A stretch of 64,000 bases of DNA. Source: Picrophilus oshimae DSM 9789 (lineage in GTDB: Archaea > Thermoplasmatota > Thermoplasmata > Thermoplasmatales > Thermoplasmataceae). How positions within the stretch are numbered: position 1 is the first letter of the stretch; each line of letters begins with the position of its first letter. Where the stretch lies: the NCBI RefSeq assembly GCF_900176435.1, contig NZ_FWYE01000001.1:248001-312000 (forward strand), written 5' to 3'. Under the pieces are notes generated by a model, which made no database searches, had not been told where the DNA came from, and saw only the letters and a program-made list of their open reading frames with translations. Of the stretch, positions 8,356 through 20,188 are shown one piece after another. The translations under genes and the position numbers were made by a program.

Positions 8356-9342
8356 ATGGAAAAATCTGAGAGAAAAAATTATTTAAGGGAGTCCAGGGAG
8401 GTATCATATATTTCGCTTGCGCTTTTAATAATATCATATATTGTAATTTCATCGATCAGGTTCAGCTTTTATTTGCTTTCAATAATGTTAATTGTCTCGC
8501 TATTAAATTTTTCAATATATTTTTACATGAGGTATAAAATACATGCCAGGTATCATAAAAACATCGATATCCAGGGATACATACTGGAGGATAATTCATG
8601 GCGCTATGTTCTCTCTTTATCTGTTCTGTTAACGATCTTTATCTTTCTTGAGTATCCATTTCCATTCATAAGATTCTATTCATTTATATTGATAGTAAAC
8701 GCATTCGTAATAACAACATGGATTGTTTCATTAAATGGCCCGATAATAGGCATGCTAATATCAAGATCGGATCCGCTTTACGAGCCGTTTCTTTACAGGG
8801 CCATGGAGCTTGCAAATGCAATGAATATAAATGTTCCTGATCTTTACATACTTGATACAAGGAATAGAATAGCAAATGCCTTTACAGTCAGCAGGAAGGA
8901 ATCATACGTTTTTATAACCAGGCTTTTAATGAACATACTTGATGTTGATGAGGTAACAGCTGTTATGGCTCATGAGTTTGCACATATAAAGCTAAGGCAT
9001 AATTTAAAGACATCAATAATAAACTTTGCAGTAATATTATTTTTAATAAATATAGCACTCTATGGCCTAACACTGGATTCATTTGCCGGTATCATGCTTC
9101 CTGTTATATCAATAATAATATACATGTTTTTTACAACATTTTTATTGAATTATATAAAAAGAAGGAACGAAATAAACGCTGATCTTACAGCCATAAAATA
9201 TGTTAATCCGGATTATTTAATAAGTGCGCTTCATAAGATAGAAAACCTTGAAATATTTAGCAGGAGAATAAGCGATATATACCTTGATCATCCGTCAATA
9301 GACAGGAGGATATCAATAATAAACAGATCAAGAAGCTCATAA
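8356..9342 (+). CDS. htpX: M48-family membrane metalloprotease (HtpX-like)
   Basis: Zinc metallopeptidase of the HtpX type. From the chosen start it has two N-terminal hydrophobic hairpins (about 15-57 and 86-130), the catalytic HEFAH (206-210) with the zinc-binding His pair and Glu, another hydrophobic pair, and RRNEINADLTAIK supplying the third zinc ligand Glu. HtpX proteins degrade misfolded membrane proteins with the active site facing the cytoplasm. The ATG at 8356 is about 27 bases from the cttataaag box at 8323-8331, which decides it over ATG 8338 and TTG 8311 and implies a leaderless mRNA. Confidence 0.88.
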   Translation: MEKSERKNYLRESREVSYISLALLIISYIVISSIRFSFYLLSIMLIVSLLNFSIYFYMRYKIHARYHKNIDIQGYILEDNSWRYVLSLSVLLTIFIFLEYPFPFIRFYSFILIVNAFVITTWIVSLNGPIIGMLISRSDPLYEPFLYRAMELANAMNINVPDLYILDTRNRIANAFTVSRKESYVFITRLLMNILDVDEVTAVMAHEFAHIKLRHNLKTSIINFAVILFLINIALYGLTLDSFAGIMLPVISIIIYMFFTTFLLNYIKRRNEINADLTAIKYVNPDYLISALHKIENLEIFSRRISDIYLDHPSIDRRISIINRSRSS

Positions 9343-9372
9343 ATTTAATAATATAAGATATAATTGAAGTGC

Positions 9373-11041
<1,669 letters not shown>

Positions 11042-11542
11042 TTAAATGTCAGCCACCTTTTCTATTTTATATCCCTTTATTTGCAATATTGAAGATCTGT
11101 TTATAATGCCCTTTAGAAACGTCTGTGAAATGCCAAGCCTGTCTATAACATCACCGATAAAGATGCTGTTGTTCTCCATCATTGAGATGATCCTGTTTTC
11201 ATAGTTTGTTAATTCATCATAGCTCATGGTGGTCGCATATATAATATCAGAGAGATCGGACATTGAGCCTATTAAATTAATCTGGACGCTTGAATAGTAT
11301 GTATGATACGCCTTCTCCGGGCCGCTGCTGCCAGTGGTCCACTGCGTTTCTATTAACTTTATCTTGTCAAGATATAAAAGTGCTTTTTTACCATCGGCAC
11401 CGTATTTTTCCTCTATCTGCTGCATGGTTATCCAGCCAGTTGAAAGATCAAGCAATAATTTTCTCTTTACATCAGTATCAGCCGCATGGAATATTGTAAC
11501 AAGTTCTCCAACGTCATTAACAACCTTAATTCTGCTTGCCAT
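11042..11542 (-). CDS. ArsR-like winged-helix regulator
   Basis: 166 residues from ATG 11542. The N-terminal half holds a winged-helix-like region (VKRKLLLDLSTGWITMQQIEEKYG then GKKALLYLDKIKLIETQW), and the C-terminal part has a second short helix-turn-helix-like stretch (FIGDVIDRLGISQTFLKGIINRS). It resembles the archaeal ArsR-family regulators found beside trm56 in other euryarchaea. The ATG at 11542 fits a TATA-like sequence near 11557-11575; the longer frame to 11671 would overlap the divergent gene and begins with unconserved sequence. Confidence 0.72.
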   Translation of the reverse strand: MASRIKVVNDVGELVTIFHAADTDVKRKLLLDLSTGWITMQQIEEKYGADGKKALLYLDKIKLIETQWTTGSSGPEKAYHTYYSSVQINLIGSMSDLSDIIYATTMSYDELTNYENRIISMMENNSIFIGDVIDRLGISQTFLKGIINRSSILQIKGYKIEKVADI

Positions 11543-11650
11543 TTTATTCACAATTGTTATATCGGATATAATTATTTCTGAACTTTTATAATGTTCCTGT
11601 TTTTCTTTAAATTTAAAAAAGATTAATGTAGTAAATAAATATATAGAATT

Positions 11651-12037
11651 GTGAAGAACTGGAGCGGCCATATAGTTTTTAATGAATCATTCCACTGGAA
11701 GGATCTGGAGAAATACTTTCCGGACATGTACTACGCCGTCGAGGAAAAGACCAAGGTTAACCAGGAGGAAAAGCAGTTCGATGATGTTATGCTCGAGCTA
11801 AACATGGAGGAAATACTAAAGGACAGAAGACCATTTGGATACAGAAGGGAGAATGCAAAATTTAAGATGATAATACCACAGAATAAAAATGAGATAACGA
11901 TATTCCATGGAACGCCATCAGATGAGATCGAGGATGTTACAGAGGAGGTTGCAGCCTGCATAAAGTCAAAGAAGATACATTTTAACATAGAATACGACAG
12001 GATGGTTTTAATAAAAATAACGGAAGAGAGATCTTAA
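11651..12037 (+). CDS. Hypothetical protein
   Basis: 128 residues starting at GTG 11651. It is soluble, acidic and rich in Glu/Lys, with WSGHIVFNESFHWKDLEKYFPDMYYAV at the N-terminus and ending in a beta-rich stretch (KKIHFNIEYDRMVLIKITEE). No family recognised and no cofactor motif seen. It is divergent from the ArsR-like gene and convergent with cobS two bases away. Reading frame quality and codon use look genuine. Confidence 0.6.
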   Translation: MKNWSGHIVFNESFHWKDLEKYFPDMYYAVEEKTKVNQEEKQFDDVMLELNMEEILKDRRPFGYRRENAKFKMIIPQNKNEITIFHGTPSDEIEDVTEEVAACIKSKKIHFNIEYDRMVLIKITEERS

Positions 12038-12039
12038 TT

Positions 12040-12765
12040 TTATATTAATTTAAACGATATTAAAATTAGTAAAAGTGATATCAGCCTTGAGAGTTCTCCT
12101 GTAAAGCCAATTATATCTCCATTGATGCCATTAAAGATTTTTTGTTCATGACTTTTAAAATAATATGATATAACAATTGATATTAATGAAAACATGGTAA
12201 ATATTATATATTTATAGAATATTAAAAATATTAAAATAATAACAAGAAAATTGAAAAATGTTATTTTAAACGGTTTATCAAAATATGATATAAAAATTTC
12301 AGAGATTCCACCGGAGAATGAATTACTTTTGTACATTGACATTAACATGGAAAACCTTGAGATCGTCTCGGATAATATCAATGCAATTGAGCCCTGGATA
12401 CTGTTAAAAGATGATAACAGGGATATTGTTATGATATAAATTATAAAAAATGTAACAACAGAACCTGTTCCATGATAAACATCCTTTATAATTATCTTCT
12501 TTTTCTCGGGATCGTGAACCATGAATGTATCGCCAAGGTCCAGAACAGCATCAGCATGATTGAATCCGTATATTATTATAAGGAATGAGACCGAGGCAAC
12601 GGATGCAAGCAACTGGTTTATAAAGCTTGTTAGATAGAATATGGATGCCGCCATCAGACCTGTTATTGCACCTGTAATTGTGAAAAAGAATACAATATTT
12701 TTATTAAGATCAGCTTTAACAGGTATGATTGTGAAAAAAGATATTGCCGATTTTAATCCCTGCAT
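12040..12765 (-). CDS. cobS: Adenosylcobinamide-GDP ribazoletransferase (cobalamin synthase) CobS
   Basis: Polytopic membrane enzyme of 241 residues that joins adenosylcobinamide-GDP to alpha-ribazole in the last steps of B12 synthesis. Features: N-terminal FFTIIPVKAD, the acidic HADAVLDLGDTFM motif corresponding to the family's G-L-A-D-x2-D-G-L active site, and a C-terminal INGDIIGFTGELSRLISL matching the GDTLGAxNE stretch. It has about six hydrophobic helices. It overlaps the upstream gamma-carbonic-anhydrase-like gene by 13 bases; no other cob genes lie next to it here. Confidence 0.85.
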   Translation of the reverse strand: MQGLKSAISFFTIIPVKADLNKNIVFFFTITGAITGLMAASIFYLTSFINQLLASVASVSFLIIIYGFNHADAVLDLGDTFMVHDPEKKKIIIKDVYHGTGSVVTFFIIYIITISLLSSFNSIQGSIALILSETISRFSMLMSMYKSNSFSGGISEIFISYFDKPFKITFFNFLVIILIFLIFYKYIIFTMFSLISIVISYYFKSHEQKIFNGINGDIIGFTGELSRLISLLLILISFKLI

Positions 12766-13268
12766 GTTTTTCCCTTGACAACGTCAAATTCATGGTTTAA
12801 ATGCCTTTTATTTAATATTAAATATTCCCTTGAATTTTCCTCTGCCATCTTTCTGTACTTTTCATCCGTTTTTATTACCCTTGCCGGAAGGCCTGCCACC
12901 AGTGCATTCTCAGGCGATTCAAAACCCTCGGTTACAACGGCACCAGCTGCTATAACTGAGCCCGATCTTATATGCGAGCCGTTCATGAGTATTGCACCCA
13001 TACCCACAAGAACAAGATCATCAACAGTGCTTCCATGCACTATTGCATTGTGGCCTATAGAAACATTCCTGCCAATTATGGTTTTGTCCCTTAATGATGT
13101 ATGAACTGTTGCGTTATCCTGTATATTTGTATTATCGCCTATGATTATACTGTTCTGATCGCCACGTATTACACATGAATCCATTATTGTTACGTTGTCG
13201 CCTATGGTAACATCGCCAATTATAACAGCCGTATCCGCAATAAATACATTCCTGCCTATTTTTACCAT
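12753..13268 (-). CDS. Gamma-class carbonic anhydrase-like hexapeptide protein
   Basis: 171 residues of left-handed beta-helix hexapeptide repeats. Potential metal ligands are H56, H73 and H78; the H73-x4-H78 spacing equals that of Cam carbonic anhydrase, and RGDQNSI and NIQDNATVH supply the conserved Arg, Asp, Gln and Asn. The acidic loop carrying the Cam proton-shuttle Glu is absent, as in Cam-H/YrdA-type proteins, so carbonic anhydrase activity is possible but unproven. It starts about 22 bases after a ttatattaaa box and leads into cobS. Confidence 0.82.
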   Translation of the reverse strand: MVKIGRNVFIADTAVIIGDVTIGDNVTIMDSCVIRGDQNSIIIGDNTNIQDNATVHTSLRDKTIIGRNVSIGHNAIVHGSTVDDLVLVGMGAILMNGSHIRSGSVIAAGAVVTEGFESPENALVAGLPARVIKTDEKYRKMAEENSREYLILNKRHLNHEFDVVKGKTCRD

Positions 13269-13350
13269 AAGGAGTTAATAGTTTAATATAAAAAAATGTT
13301 TTTAAGCGATAATATATATTTTTATTTTCACTATATATGTATAAAAACCT

Positions 13351-13360
13351 TTTTAAATAT
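13351..13360 (+). promoter_or_regulatory. TATA-like box of the transketolase operon
   Basis: The run ttttaaatat is centred about 24 bases upstream of the ATG at 13380, predicting transcription from or very near that ATG and a leaderless first gene. It supports 13380 over the in-frame ATG at 13368. Confidence 0.55.
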
Positions 13361-13379
13361 ATTATTAATGCATAACACA

Positions 13380-14204
13380 ATGGAAGAATATGCTATTGGT
13401 GATTTAAAGGCGGTTTCAAAGGAGCTAAGAAAGAAGATCATTGAAATGGTTTACACCGCAAAAAGCGGTCATCCTGGTGGATCACTCAGCATAGCAGATG
13501 TTTTAACCGTGCTTTACTTTAAGGAGATGAATATAGACCCAAGGAATCCATATAAAAAGGATAGGGACATTCTTGTCATGAGCAAGGGCCATGCATCACC
13601 GGCGCTTTATGGAATCCTGGCAATGAGGGGTTTCTTCGATGAATCATTATTATCTGGTTTTAGAAGTATCAATTCCGATCTTGAAGGTCACGTTCACCGT
13701 GGCATACCAGGTGTTGAGACATCCACAGGCTCACTTGGCCAGGGCCTTGGTGTTGCCGTCGGCTTTGCCATTGCATCAAAGATGGACAGGATAAAAAACC
13801 ATGTTTATGCAATACTTGGCGATGGTGAGATGGAGGAGGGCAGCACCTGGGAATCAGTAATGGCAGCATACAAGTTTGGATTGAATAATTTGATAGCAAT
13901 ACTTGACAGAAATAGAATACAGCTGGATGGTTTCACAGAGGATATCATGCCATTGAATGATATAGGCAAGAAGGTAAGATCATTTGGCTGGCACGTCTAT
14001 GATATAGATGGCCATGATTTCAATGAGATTGAGGCCGCAATAGAGGATGCAAAGCAGAATAATGATGCCCCAAGCTTTATTGTTGCACATACAGTAAAGG
14101 GCAGGGGCGTCAGCTACATGGAAAACAATCCAAAGTACCATGGTGCACCGCCAAAGAACGATGATGAATTTAAAAGGGCCATCGATGATATAGAGGCGAT
14201 GTAA
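13380..14204 (+). CDS. Transketolase, N-terminal subunit
   Basis: 274 residues forming the thiamine-diphosphate pyrophosphate-binding half of a split transketolase. SGHPGGSLSIADVL, SKGHASPALY, STGSLGQGLGVAVG and the cofactor motif GDGEMEEGSTWE followed by N-x-I-x-LDRN are all visible. With the next gene it transfers two-carbon units between ketoses and aldoses in the non-oxidative pentose phosphate route, in archaea a source of ribose 5-phosphate. It is the first gene of a three-gene operon with the C-terminal subunit and transaldolase. An upstream ATG (13368) would add four residues. Confidence 0.95.
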   Translation: MEEYAIGDLKAVSKELRKKIIEMVYTAKSGHPGGSLSIADVLTVLYFKEMNIDPRNPYKKDRDILVMSKGHASPALYGILAMRGFFDESLLSGFRSINSDLEGHVHRGIPGVETSTGSLGQGLGVAVGFAIASKMDRIKNHVYAILGDGEMEEGSTWESVMAAYKFGLNNLIAILDRNRIQLDGFTEDIMPLNDIGKKVRSFGWHVYDIDGHDFNEIEAAIEDAKQNNDAPSFIVAHTVKGRGVSYMENNPKYHGAPPKNDDEFKRAIDDIEAM

Positions 14205-14205
14205 A

Positions 14206-15156
14206 TTGCAGGCCGAGATTCTTGAAAGTTTAAGGGAGGCATACGGCGATGAGCTTGCAAGGCTTGGATCGAAAAACAGGAACATAGTTGTTCTCGATGC
14301 CGATCTTTCATCATCCACAAAAACCGAGATTTTCTGGAAGAGCTTTCCGGATCGTTTCTTTAATATGGGCATATCAGAGCAGTCAATGGTAACCACTGCG
14401 GCCGGTCTTGCACTCTCAGGCAAAAAGGTCTTTGCATCAACCTTTGCTGTCTTCCTTTCAAGAACATACGAGCAGCTCAGGCAGTCAATATGCTATAACA
14501 ATGCACCGGTGAACTTTGTTGTTACACATTCAGGAATATCGGTTGGTGAGGATGGCCCAACACACCAGATGCTTGAGGATGTTGGAATAATGTCCGGACT
14601 GCCAAACATGCATGTTATAGTGCCTGCAGATTCTGTTGAGACGAGGAAGGTTATAGACTACCTTGCCGATTATGGAGATTCACCACATTATGTCAGATTA
14701 ACAAGGGAGAAGTTTCCGGTTATATACAGCAATGATTATGAATTCATTGAGGGTAAGGCATCGACATTAAATGATGGTAATGATATAACAATAATTGCAT
14801 ATGGCATCATGGTATCATTTGCATTAAGGGCAGCAGATCTTCTTAAGGAGAATAACATATCTGCAAGGGTCATAAACATGTCATCGATAAAACCAATAGA
14901 CCGCGATGTTATAATAAAGGCCGCCAGGGAAACAGGAAGAATAATTACAGCAGAGGAGCATTCAATTTACAATGGCCTTGGAAGCCGGGTTGCAGAGATC
15001 ATCGCCGAGAATCAGTACGCAAGGCTTAAGCGCTTTGGCATGAATGATACCTTTGGAAAGAGCGGAAAGGGTATGGAGCTCTTTGATTACTTCCACATAG
15101 GATATAAGGATCTTTTTAATACGGCAATGAACATGGTAAATGGTGATAAAAGATGA
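14206..15156 (+). CDS. Transketolase, C-terminal subunit
   Basis: 316 residues with the pyrimidine-binding and C-terminal domains: [36 protein letters not shown] (catalytic Glu region), [14 protein letters not shown], and a C-terminal regulatory-like domain with [18 protein letters not shown]. It pairs with the upstream N-terminal subunit. The start is TTG at 14206, one base after the upstream stop, with GAGGCG shortly before it; no closer ATG fits the family N-terminus. Its end overlaps the transaldolase start by four bases. Confidence 0.94.
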
Positions 15157-15824
15157 AGATATTTCTTGATACTGCAAATATAGATGAAATAAAGGATGCA
15201 ATAGAATACGGGCTCATAGATGGCGTAACAACGAACCCAACACTTATTTCAAGGGAGCAAAAGGAGGGCCGTGGTTTTTCTGATATCGTTAAGGATATAT
15301 TAAAAACCGTGGATGGACCCGTAAGCATAGAGGTGGTGGCAACAGATTACCAGGGAATGATTGACCAGGCAACAAAGATACACAACCTTGGTCCAAACGC
15401 CGTTATAAAGATACCAATGACGCTTGCCGGCCTCAGGGCAATGAAGACACTCTCGGAGAAGCACATACCTGTAAACTGCACACTTGTTTTCAATGCAATA
15501 CAGGCAACCCTTGCGGCCAGAAACGGTGCGGAATATGTATCACCATTCGTTGGCAGGCTTGACGATATAGGCGAGGATGGTATGGAGATCATAAACCAGA
15601 TAAGAACAATATATAATAATTATTCATTTAAGACAAAGATATTAGTAGCCTCCGTTAGAAATCCAGTGCATGTCCTGAGATCCATGATCATCGGTGCTGA
15701 TGTGATAACAATGCCTTATGATGTAATAAAAAAGCTTGCAATGCATCCCAAAACAGATGAGGGGCTATCAAAATTTTTAAGCGACTGGAAAAAGGTATCT
15801 CCAGACGGTTCATTCCCAATTTAA
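15153..15824 (+). CDS. tal: Transaldolase (TalC / fructose-6-phosphate-aldolase-like)
   Basis: 223-residue TIM-barrel of the short transaldolase class. [22 protein letters not shown], and the Schiff-base lysine K86 in NAVIKIPMT are clear, with [12 protein letters not shown] and MPYDVIKKL later. It interconverts sedoheptulose 7-phosphate plus glyceraldehyde 3-phosphate and erythrose 4-phosphate plus fructose 6-phosphate. The ATGA overlap with the upstream subunit implies coupled translation, completing a compact non-oxidative pentose phosphate operon. Confidence 0.93.
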
Positions 15825-15840
15825 AAAAATATTTTAAAAA

Positions 15841-17466
15841 TTATTTCCTTTTATATAAAACAACGGCAACTATTGCAACAATTATTATTATAACGGCTGC
15901 TATGATTCCATAATCTGTTAATGGTATTGGCCTTGCAATGCTGGTAACCGGTTTTTCACTTGTTATTTCTATTGTATGGTTCGAGAAGTGTGGTATGTAT
16001 AGATAAATGTATGCACCTGATGATGTCTCTGTGTATGCATAATAGGCACTTCCAGTTTCATTTGCTATCTTTGAAAGCGATACATTGGATGCCAGGCTTC
16101 CATCAAAGTAAACATAGAATTTATTCGATTTAAGGACGCTTGAGGATACAAAGAATGATACTATTGTTCCTTTATGAAGCCTTGATGATATTTTAAAGTA
16201 AAGGGCATTTGATGAATGCTTATAAAATGATAAATTTACAGATGAGTTGTAATAAACCGGTGATGTGTATATAGATGAGTTTACGTTATCTATTATATCC
16301 TGAACGGCAAGCCTTCCGCTGCTTAAAAGATGTGACATTACATTGCCCTTTATGTATCCTGGCGGTGATACAAATTTTATAAATGATGTGTTGCTGGACA
16401 TTACAGTTATAACATTGTTTTTAACTGTGTAGTTTCCATAGATAAAGAAGACGGTTACATTGTTATTGTTGTTAACATATATTATATGGTCTGCGGGCTG
16501 CAATTTTGCGTTTAATAATAAACTGAATTCCATGGACTGGTTCATCGCTGATATATTCACACCTACCGGCATTGGCATTGTATAATTATATATCCTTGCC
16601 GTGGATGGAAGGTATATCTTAAGCTCTGAATCCTTTATTAATATGTTTGTCTCCAGTGTTGGATTGTTATGAAACATGTACAAACCTGTTAGGTTTGTAT
16701 ATAACATTATATCGCCGCGCGTTATTATATTTGGTGATACACTTACATTTGATATCAATGATTTTGAGTACATCTTATTAAATATTACATTTCCTGTTAT
16801 ATTATTTGTAAGGTTGTAGAAAACGCCGTTTTTATAATACATCTTTATGTATCTGCCTGAAACATTCCCGTTGGAGTACTGTATTTTTAAATAGGCATGC
16901 CTGTGCTCGAAATAGCCATTTAAAAAGTTCTGGACCGGTTTCTCGCCCTCGATAAGATCAACGTCTATTGAGTACAATTTTACATTCCTGACCTTAACAC
17001 CAGTGGGCTCTGATATGTATAATGTATTGTTTGATAGTGATGTCTTGTTTCCATTTATATACATTGTAAAGTAAAGTGATTTGTATTCTATTAAATAAAT
17101 TGATTCGTGCTCGTAAACAGAGATGCCAAGGATATTAACAGTTGAATTTAATGATTGTGAGTATGTAACGTTTACATCTTTGTTAAAGTATATTATTATT
17201 GACGATGAATTACCAAATGTTTCAAATGATAGTATTCTGCCGCTCTTTATTATTGATAGGTTCCCTGATGACACAAAAGGCCCTGAGCTGCCATGGGCAA
17301 CGATCTTATCTATTATTATAGAACCATTGTAGGATACATTTAATGCACCATATGATTCCTTGGTATAATTATATCCATTTTTATATGGCATTGCATTTGA
17401 TGCTGATGCGAGCATGCCTATTAAAAACAATGATACAAGTATAATTGATATGAACTTTTTGTTCAT
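15841..17466 (-). CDS. Surface protein with signal peptide and C-terminal membrane anchor
   Basis: 541 residues. The N-terminus is a typical signal peptide (KKFISIILVSLFLIGMLASASNA), the body is beta-rich with very many Asn/Ser/Tyr and N-x-S/T sites, and the C-terminus is a transmembrane helix (about 512-537) ending YKRK. This fits a glycosylated protein anchored in the cytoplasmic membrane and exposed to the acidic outside. No enzymatic motif was recognised. It is a single gene: transaldolase converges on it and aCPSF1 lies upstream on the same strand. A TATA-like run near 17477-17490 probably drives it. Confidence 0.7.
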   Translation of the reverse strand: MNKKFISIILVSLFLIGMLASASNAMPYKNGYNYTKESYGALNVSYNGSIIIDKIVAHGSSGPFVSSGNLSIIKSGRILSFETFGNSSSIIIYFNKDVNVTYSQSLNSTVNILGISVYEHESIYLIEYKSLYFTMYINGNKTSLSNNTLYISEPTGVKVRNVKLYSIDVDLIEGEKPVQNFLNGYFEHRHAYLKIQYSNGNVSGRYIKMYYKNGVFYNLTNNITGNVIFNKMYSKSLISNVSVSPNIITRGDIMLYTNLTGLYMFHNNPTLETNILIKDSELKIYLPSTARIYNYTMPMPVGVNISAMNQSMEFSLLLNAKLQPADHIIYVNNNNNVTVFFIYGNYTVKNNVITVMSSNTSFIKFVSPPGYIKGNVMSHLLSSGRLAVQDIIDNVNSSIYTSPVYYNSSVNLSFYKHSSNALYFKISSRLHKGTIVSFFVSSSVLKSNKFYVYFDGSLASNVSLSKIANETGSAYYAYTETSSGAYIYLYIPHFSNHTIEITSEKPVTSIARPIPLTDYGIIAAVIIIIVAIVAVVLYKRK

Positions 17467-17500
17467 GCTGCATTAATAAAATTTTAATATATAATATTAT

Positions 17501-19417
17501 CTAATAAACTCTTACCGTTTCAAGATTTTTCAATGATATTGCATCTATTCCAAATTTTGATCTTATAAGCCTTGAGAATTCATAGCATTTATCACCATCG
17601 CCGTGGTTAACAAGTATTCTCTGTGGCTTTGGCTGCATCGTTGCTATGTAGTTCAAAAGCTGTGCCTTGTTTGAATGGCCTGAAAAACCCTCTGCAGTTT
17701 CTACTGACATGTTTATATCTATTTTAACAGGCTTTCCATTATCCGTCAATGTTACATTTTTTGCACCGGACTGTATGTACCTTCCAAGTGTGCCATCCGC
17801 CTGGTATCCAACAAAAACAAGGCTGTGTTCCCTTAAAGGCGCCATTGATTTAAAGTAATCTAAAACGGGTCCACCGTTCATCATGCCGGCTGTTGCAAGT
17901 ATGATCTTTGACTCGCTTGAATCCATTATCTCCTCACGCTGCTTCTTTGTTTCAACCTGCTTAAATATATCGCTTAAAAATGGATTGTCCCTTTTTACCA
18001 TTATCTGCTCCCTTAGATCCTTGTTTAAATACTCTGGATATGCGGCATGTATTGCGGTTGCCTCCATGATCATGCCCTCAAGGTAAACGTTTGTCCTTGG
18101 TATTATGTTCCTTTTTACCGCATCCTCGATTACAAGCATGACCTCCTGGCTCCTGCCGACTGCAAATACAGGAATTAAAACAGAGCCGCCCCTCTCAAAA
18201 GTTCTGTTTATTACATCTGTGAGTATCTCCCCGGCCCTTGACCTTGTATATGTGTAATCATCCCTGCCGGCATACGTGGACTCTATCATAAAGGTTTCGA
18301 CCCTTGGAAATCTGTTAACGGCAGGATTGAAAAGCCATGTCTTTTCAAACTTTTGATCGCCGCTCAAAACAATGTTGTAAAGACCATCGCCTATGTGCAA
18401 ATGTACTGAGGCGGATCCAAGTATATGCCCGGCATTGTATAATGTAAGTCTGACATCCGGTGTTATATCCGTTGTTTCATTGTATTTTAATGCTATTGTA
18501 TGCTTTAACATTTCCCTTATATGCTTTGATTCGTATGATATTTTATGACCCTCTGAATGCGCAACCTTTATGTAGTCATTTTGAAGCAAAGCAGCAAGAT
18601 CCCTTGTTGGCGCTGTTGTGTATAATGGCCCATCATAGCCATATTTATAGAGAAGCGGAACAAGGCCTGAATGATCAAGGTGGGCATGCGTTAAAATTAC
18701 GGCATCAAGTGAAGAAAACGGCTGTATTTCAGGAACGTAAAGATATGGCGCCTCCTCCCATGGATGATCAGGATCATTGACGTTTATCATTCCGCAGTCA
18801 ACAAGTATCTTTGAATTGTTTGTTGATATTAACGTTGCACTCCTGCCAACCTCACGGTGGCCGCCAAGTGCTGTTATCCTTATCCATGTCTCGCCTGGCA
18901 TAACCGGGGTTGTTAATTTTATTCCAAGATTGTGAAGGAATTCCTTCCTTTCCTTTTTGACGCTCCTTAAAAATTCGCGCATCTCCTTTACCGTTCTTGA
19001 GTACATTGGAGGTGCCCTTACAATCCTTGGAGACCACTTTGTCCTTGATTTTATGTTGACCATGACCTCCTGGTTTCTTGTAACTATTGATGGTTCATCA
19101 AGTTCTATTACGGCCTCGCCAGTGTCGGGCTCAAAATATATATCCTTTAATCCGGCCTCGTCAGGTATTATTTCCTTTATAAGCTTTTCCGCAGTATCCT
19201 CGTCAAGCATTATGCTTGGATCCGGTCTTACAGCTATCCTCCTTCTAAGTTCCTGCGCTATCTGCCTTGCTATATCATCCCTCTTTGAGAACAGCTCCTC
19301 ATCCTTTGTGTATACAACTATTGTTGGCCCCTCGTAATCGACCTCGCTGATCTTGTTATCCGGATAAAGCCTGTCAAATATAGCCTTGGCTTCAGATAAG
19401 TAATCACGAAAAGACAT
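17501..19417 (-). CDS. fttA: aCPSF1 / FttA beta-CASP ribonuclease and transcription terminator
   Basis: 638 residues: two KH-type RNA-binding domains (about 1-140), a metallo-beta-lactamase domain with LTHAHLDHSG (H244, H246, D248, H249) and a beta-CASP insert, then the rest of the lactamase core (SGHSNKAQLL; ILVNHGDGDKC). The archaeal family cleaves nascent RNA 3' ends and terminates transcription. It lies 29 bases downstream of the proteasome beta gene on the same strand, an order common in euryarchaea, and has its own AGGGTGCAG ribosome binding site. Confidence 0.95.
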   Translation of the reverse strand: MSFRDYLSEAKAIFDRLYPDNKISEVDYEGPTIVVYTKDEELFSKRDDIARQIAQELRRRIAVRPDPSIMLDEDTAEKLIKEIIPDEAGLKDIYFEPDTGEAVIELDEPSIVTRNQEVMVNIKSRTKWSPRIVRAPPMYSRTVKEMREFLRSVKKERKEFLHNLGIKLTTPVMPGETWIRITALGGHREVGRSATLISTNNSKILVDCGMINVNDPDHPWEEAPYLYVPEIQPFSSLDAVILTHAHLDHSGLVPLLYKYGYDGPLYTTAPTRDLAALLQNDYIKVAHSEGHKISYESKHIREMLKHTIALKYNETTDITPDVRLTLYNAGHILGSASVHLHIGDGLYNIVLSGDQKFEKTWLFNPAVNRFPRVETFMIESTYAGRDDYTYTRSRAGEILTDVINRTFERGGSVLIPVFAVGRSQEVMLVIEDAVKRNIIPRTNVYLEGMIMEATAIHAAYPEYLNKDLREQIMVKRDNPFLSDIFKQVETKKQREEIMDSSESKIILATAGMMNGGPVLDYFKSMAPLREHSLVFVGYQADGTLGRYIQSGAKNVTLTDNGKPVKIDINMSVETAEGFSGHSNKAQLLNYIATMQPKPQRILVNHGDGDKCYEFSRLIRSKFGIDAISLKNLETVRVY

Positions 19418-19446
19418 TTCTGCACCCTAAAAAATTTCTAAAAATT

Positions 19447-20079
19447 TTATAATTGAAGCTTTAATTTCTTTAACCTTGAGAGTATCTCATCCTCGGATAG
19501 ATAATAAAAGCCCTTTTTTGGATCTACAACGCCAAGCTGAAGCATGTTTCCAGAGGCGGAATCACGCTGCTTTGCGGCACTTATTGCCTTTATCACAAGG
19601 TTTATGCCATCATCTAATGACATGTTTTTCTGGTATTCTGCCTCAAGGACACCGTAGACAAATGGAGATCCTGATCCGGTGCTTGCATATATGTCCTCAA
19701 CTGAGCCACCGGCTGCGTCTATCGAGAATATATGTGGCTTTGTATCATAGCCCCCAACAAGGAGCTGAACCATGTAAGGATAGAACTTTGTCTGGTTTAG
19801 CATGTTTGATAGCAACGTTGCAGCCGCATCAATTGGCATGCTGACCTTTCTCTGAACGCGATACAGTTCCATTTCTGCCTTCATATACCTTACCAGTACC
19901 TGTGCATCACCGACAAGGCCTGCTATGGTCATTGCAGCGTAATTATCTATCTGATAAAGCTTCTGAGCGTTTTTATTTGATATGAAATTTTCCATTGTTG
20001 CCCTGCTGTCAGTTCCCATGATAACGTAATCCCCGGCTGTAATACCAACCGTTGTTGTACCTGTTTTTAATACCTCCAT
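19447..20079 (-). CDS. psmB: Proteasome beta subunit
   Basis: 210 residues, very close to the Thermoplasma acidophilum subunit in wording. A seven-residue propeptide (MEVLKTG) precedes the catalytic Thr (T8, TTTVGI), with the conserved [16 protein letters not shown] lysine region, [16 protein letters not shown], and [16 protein letters not shown]. It forms the inner rings of the 20S proteasome. Only beta is here; the alpha gene is elsewhere. A ttttataaaa box at about 20097-20108 sits some 24 bases upstream of the ATG. Confidence 0.97.
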   Translation of the reverse strand: MEVLKTGTTTVGITAGDYVIMGTDSRATMENFISNKNAQKLYQIDNYAAMTIAGLVGDAQVLVRYMKAEMELYRVQRKVSMPIDAAATLLSNMLNQTKFYPYMVQLLVGGYDTKPHIFSIDAAGGSVEDIYASTGSGSPFVYGVLEAEYQKNMSLDDGINLVIKAISAAKQRDSASGNMLQLGVVDPKKGFYYLSEDEILSRLKKLKLQL

Positions 20080-20188
20080 ACTAACACTTCCTGTGATTTT
20101 TATAAAACAAAAATCGCTTGCAATACCTAAATCATAAAAGATTATTAAATTTTTTCTTAAAAAGTTAAAAAATCAAAATTTATAAAAT

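Noticed and set aside
13980-14423. 147-codon open frame on the minus strand across the transketolase junction
   Set aside because: It is antisense to two unmistakable transketolase genes, has atypical Cys/Trp/His composition and no ribosome binding site or family motif.
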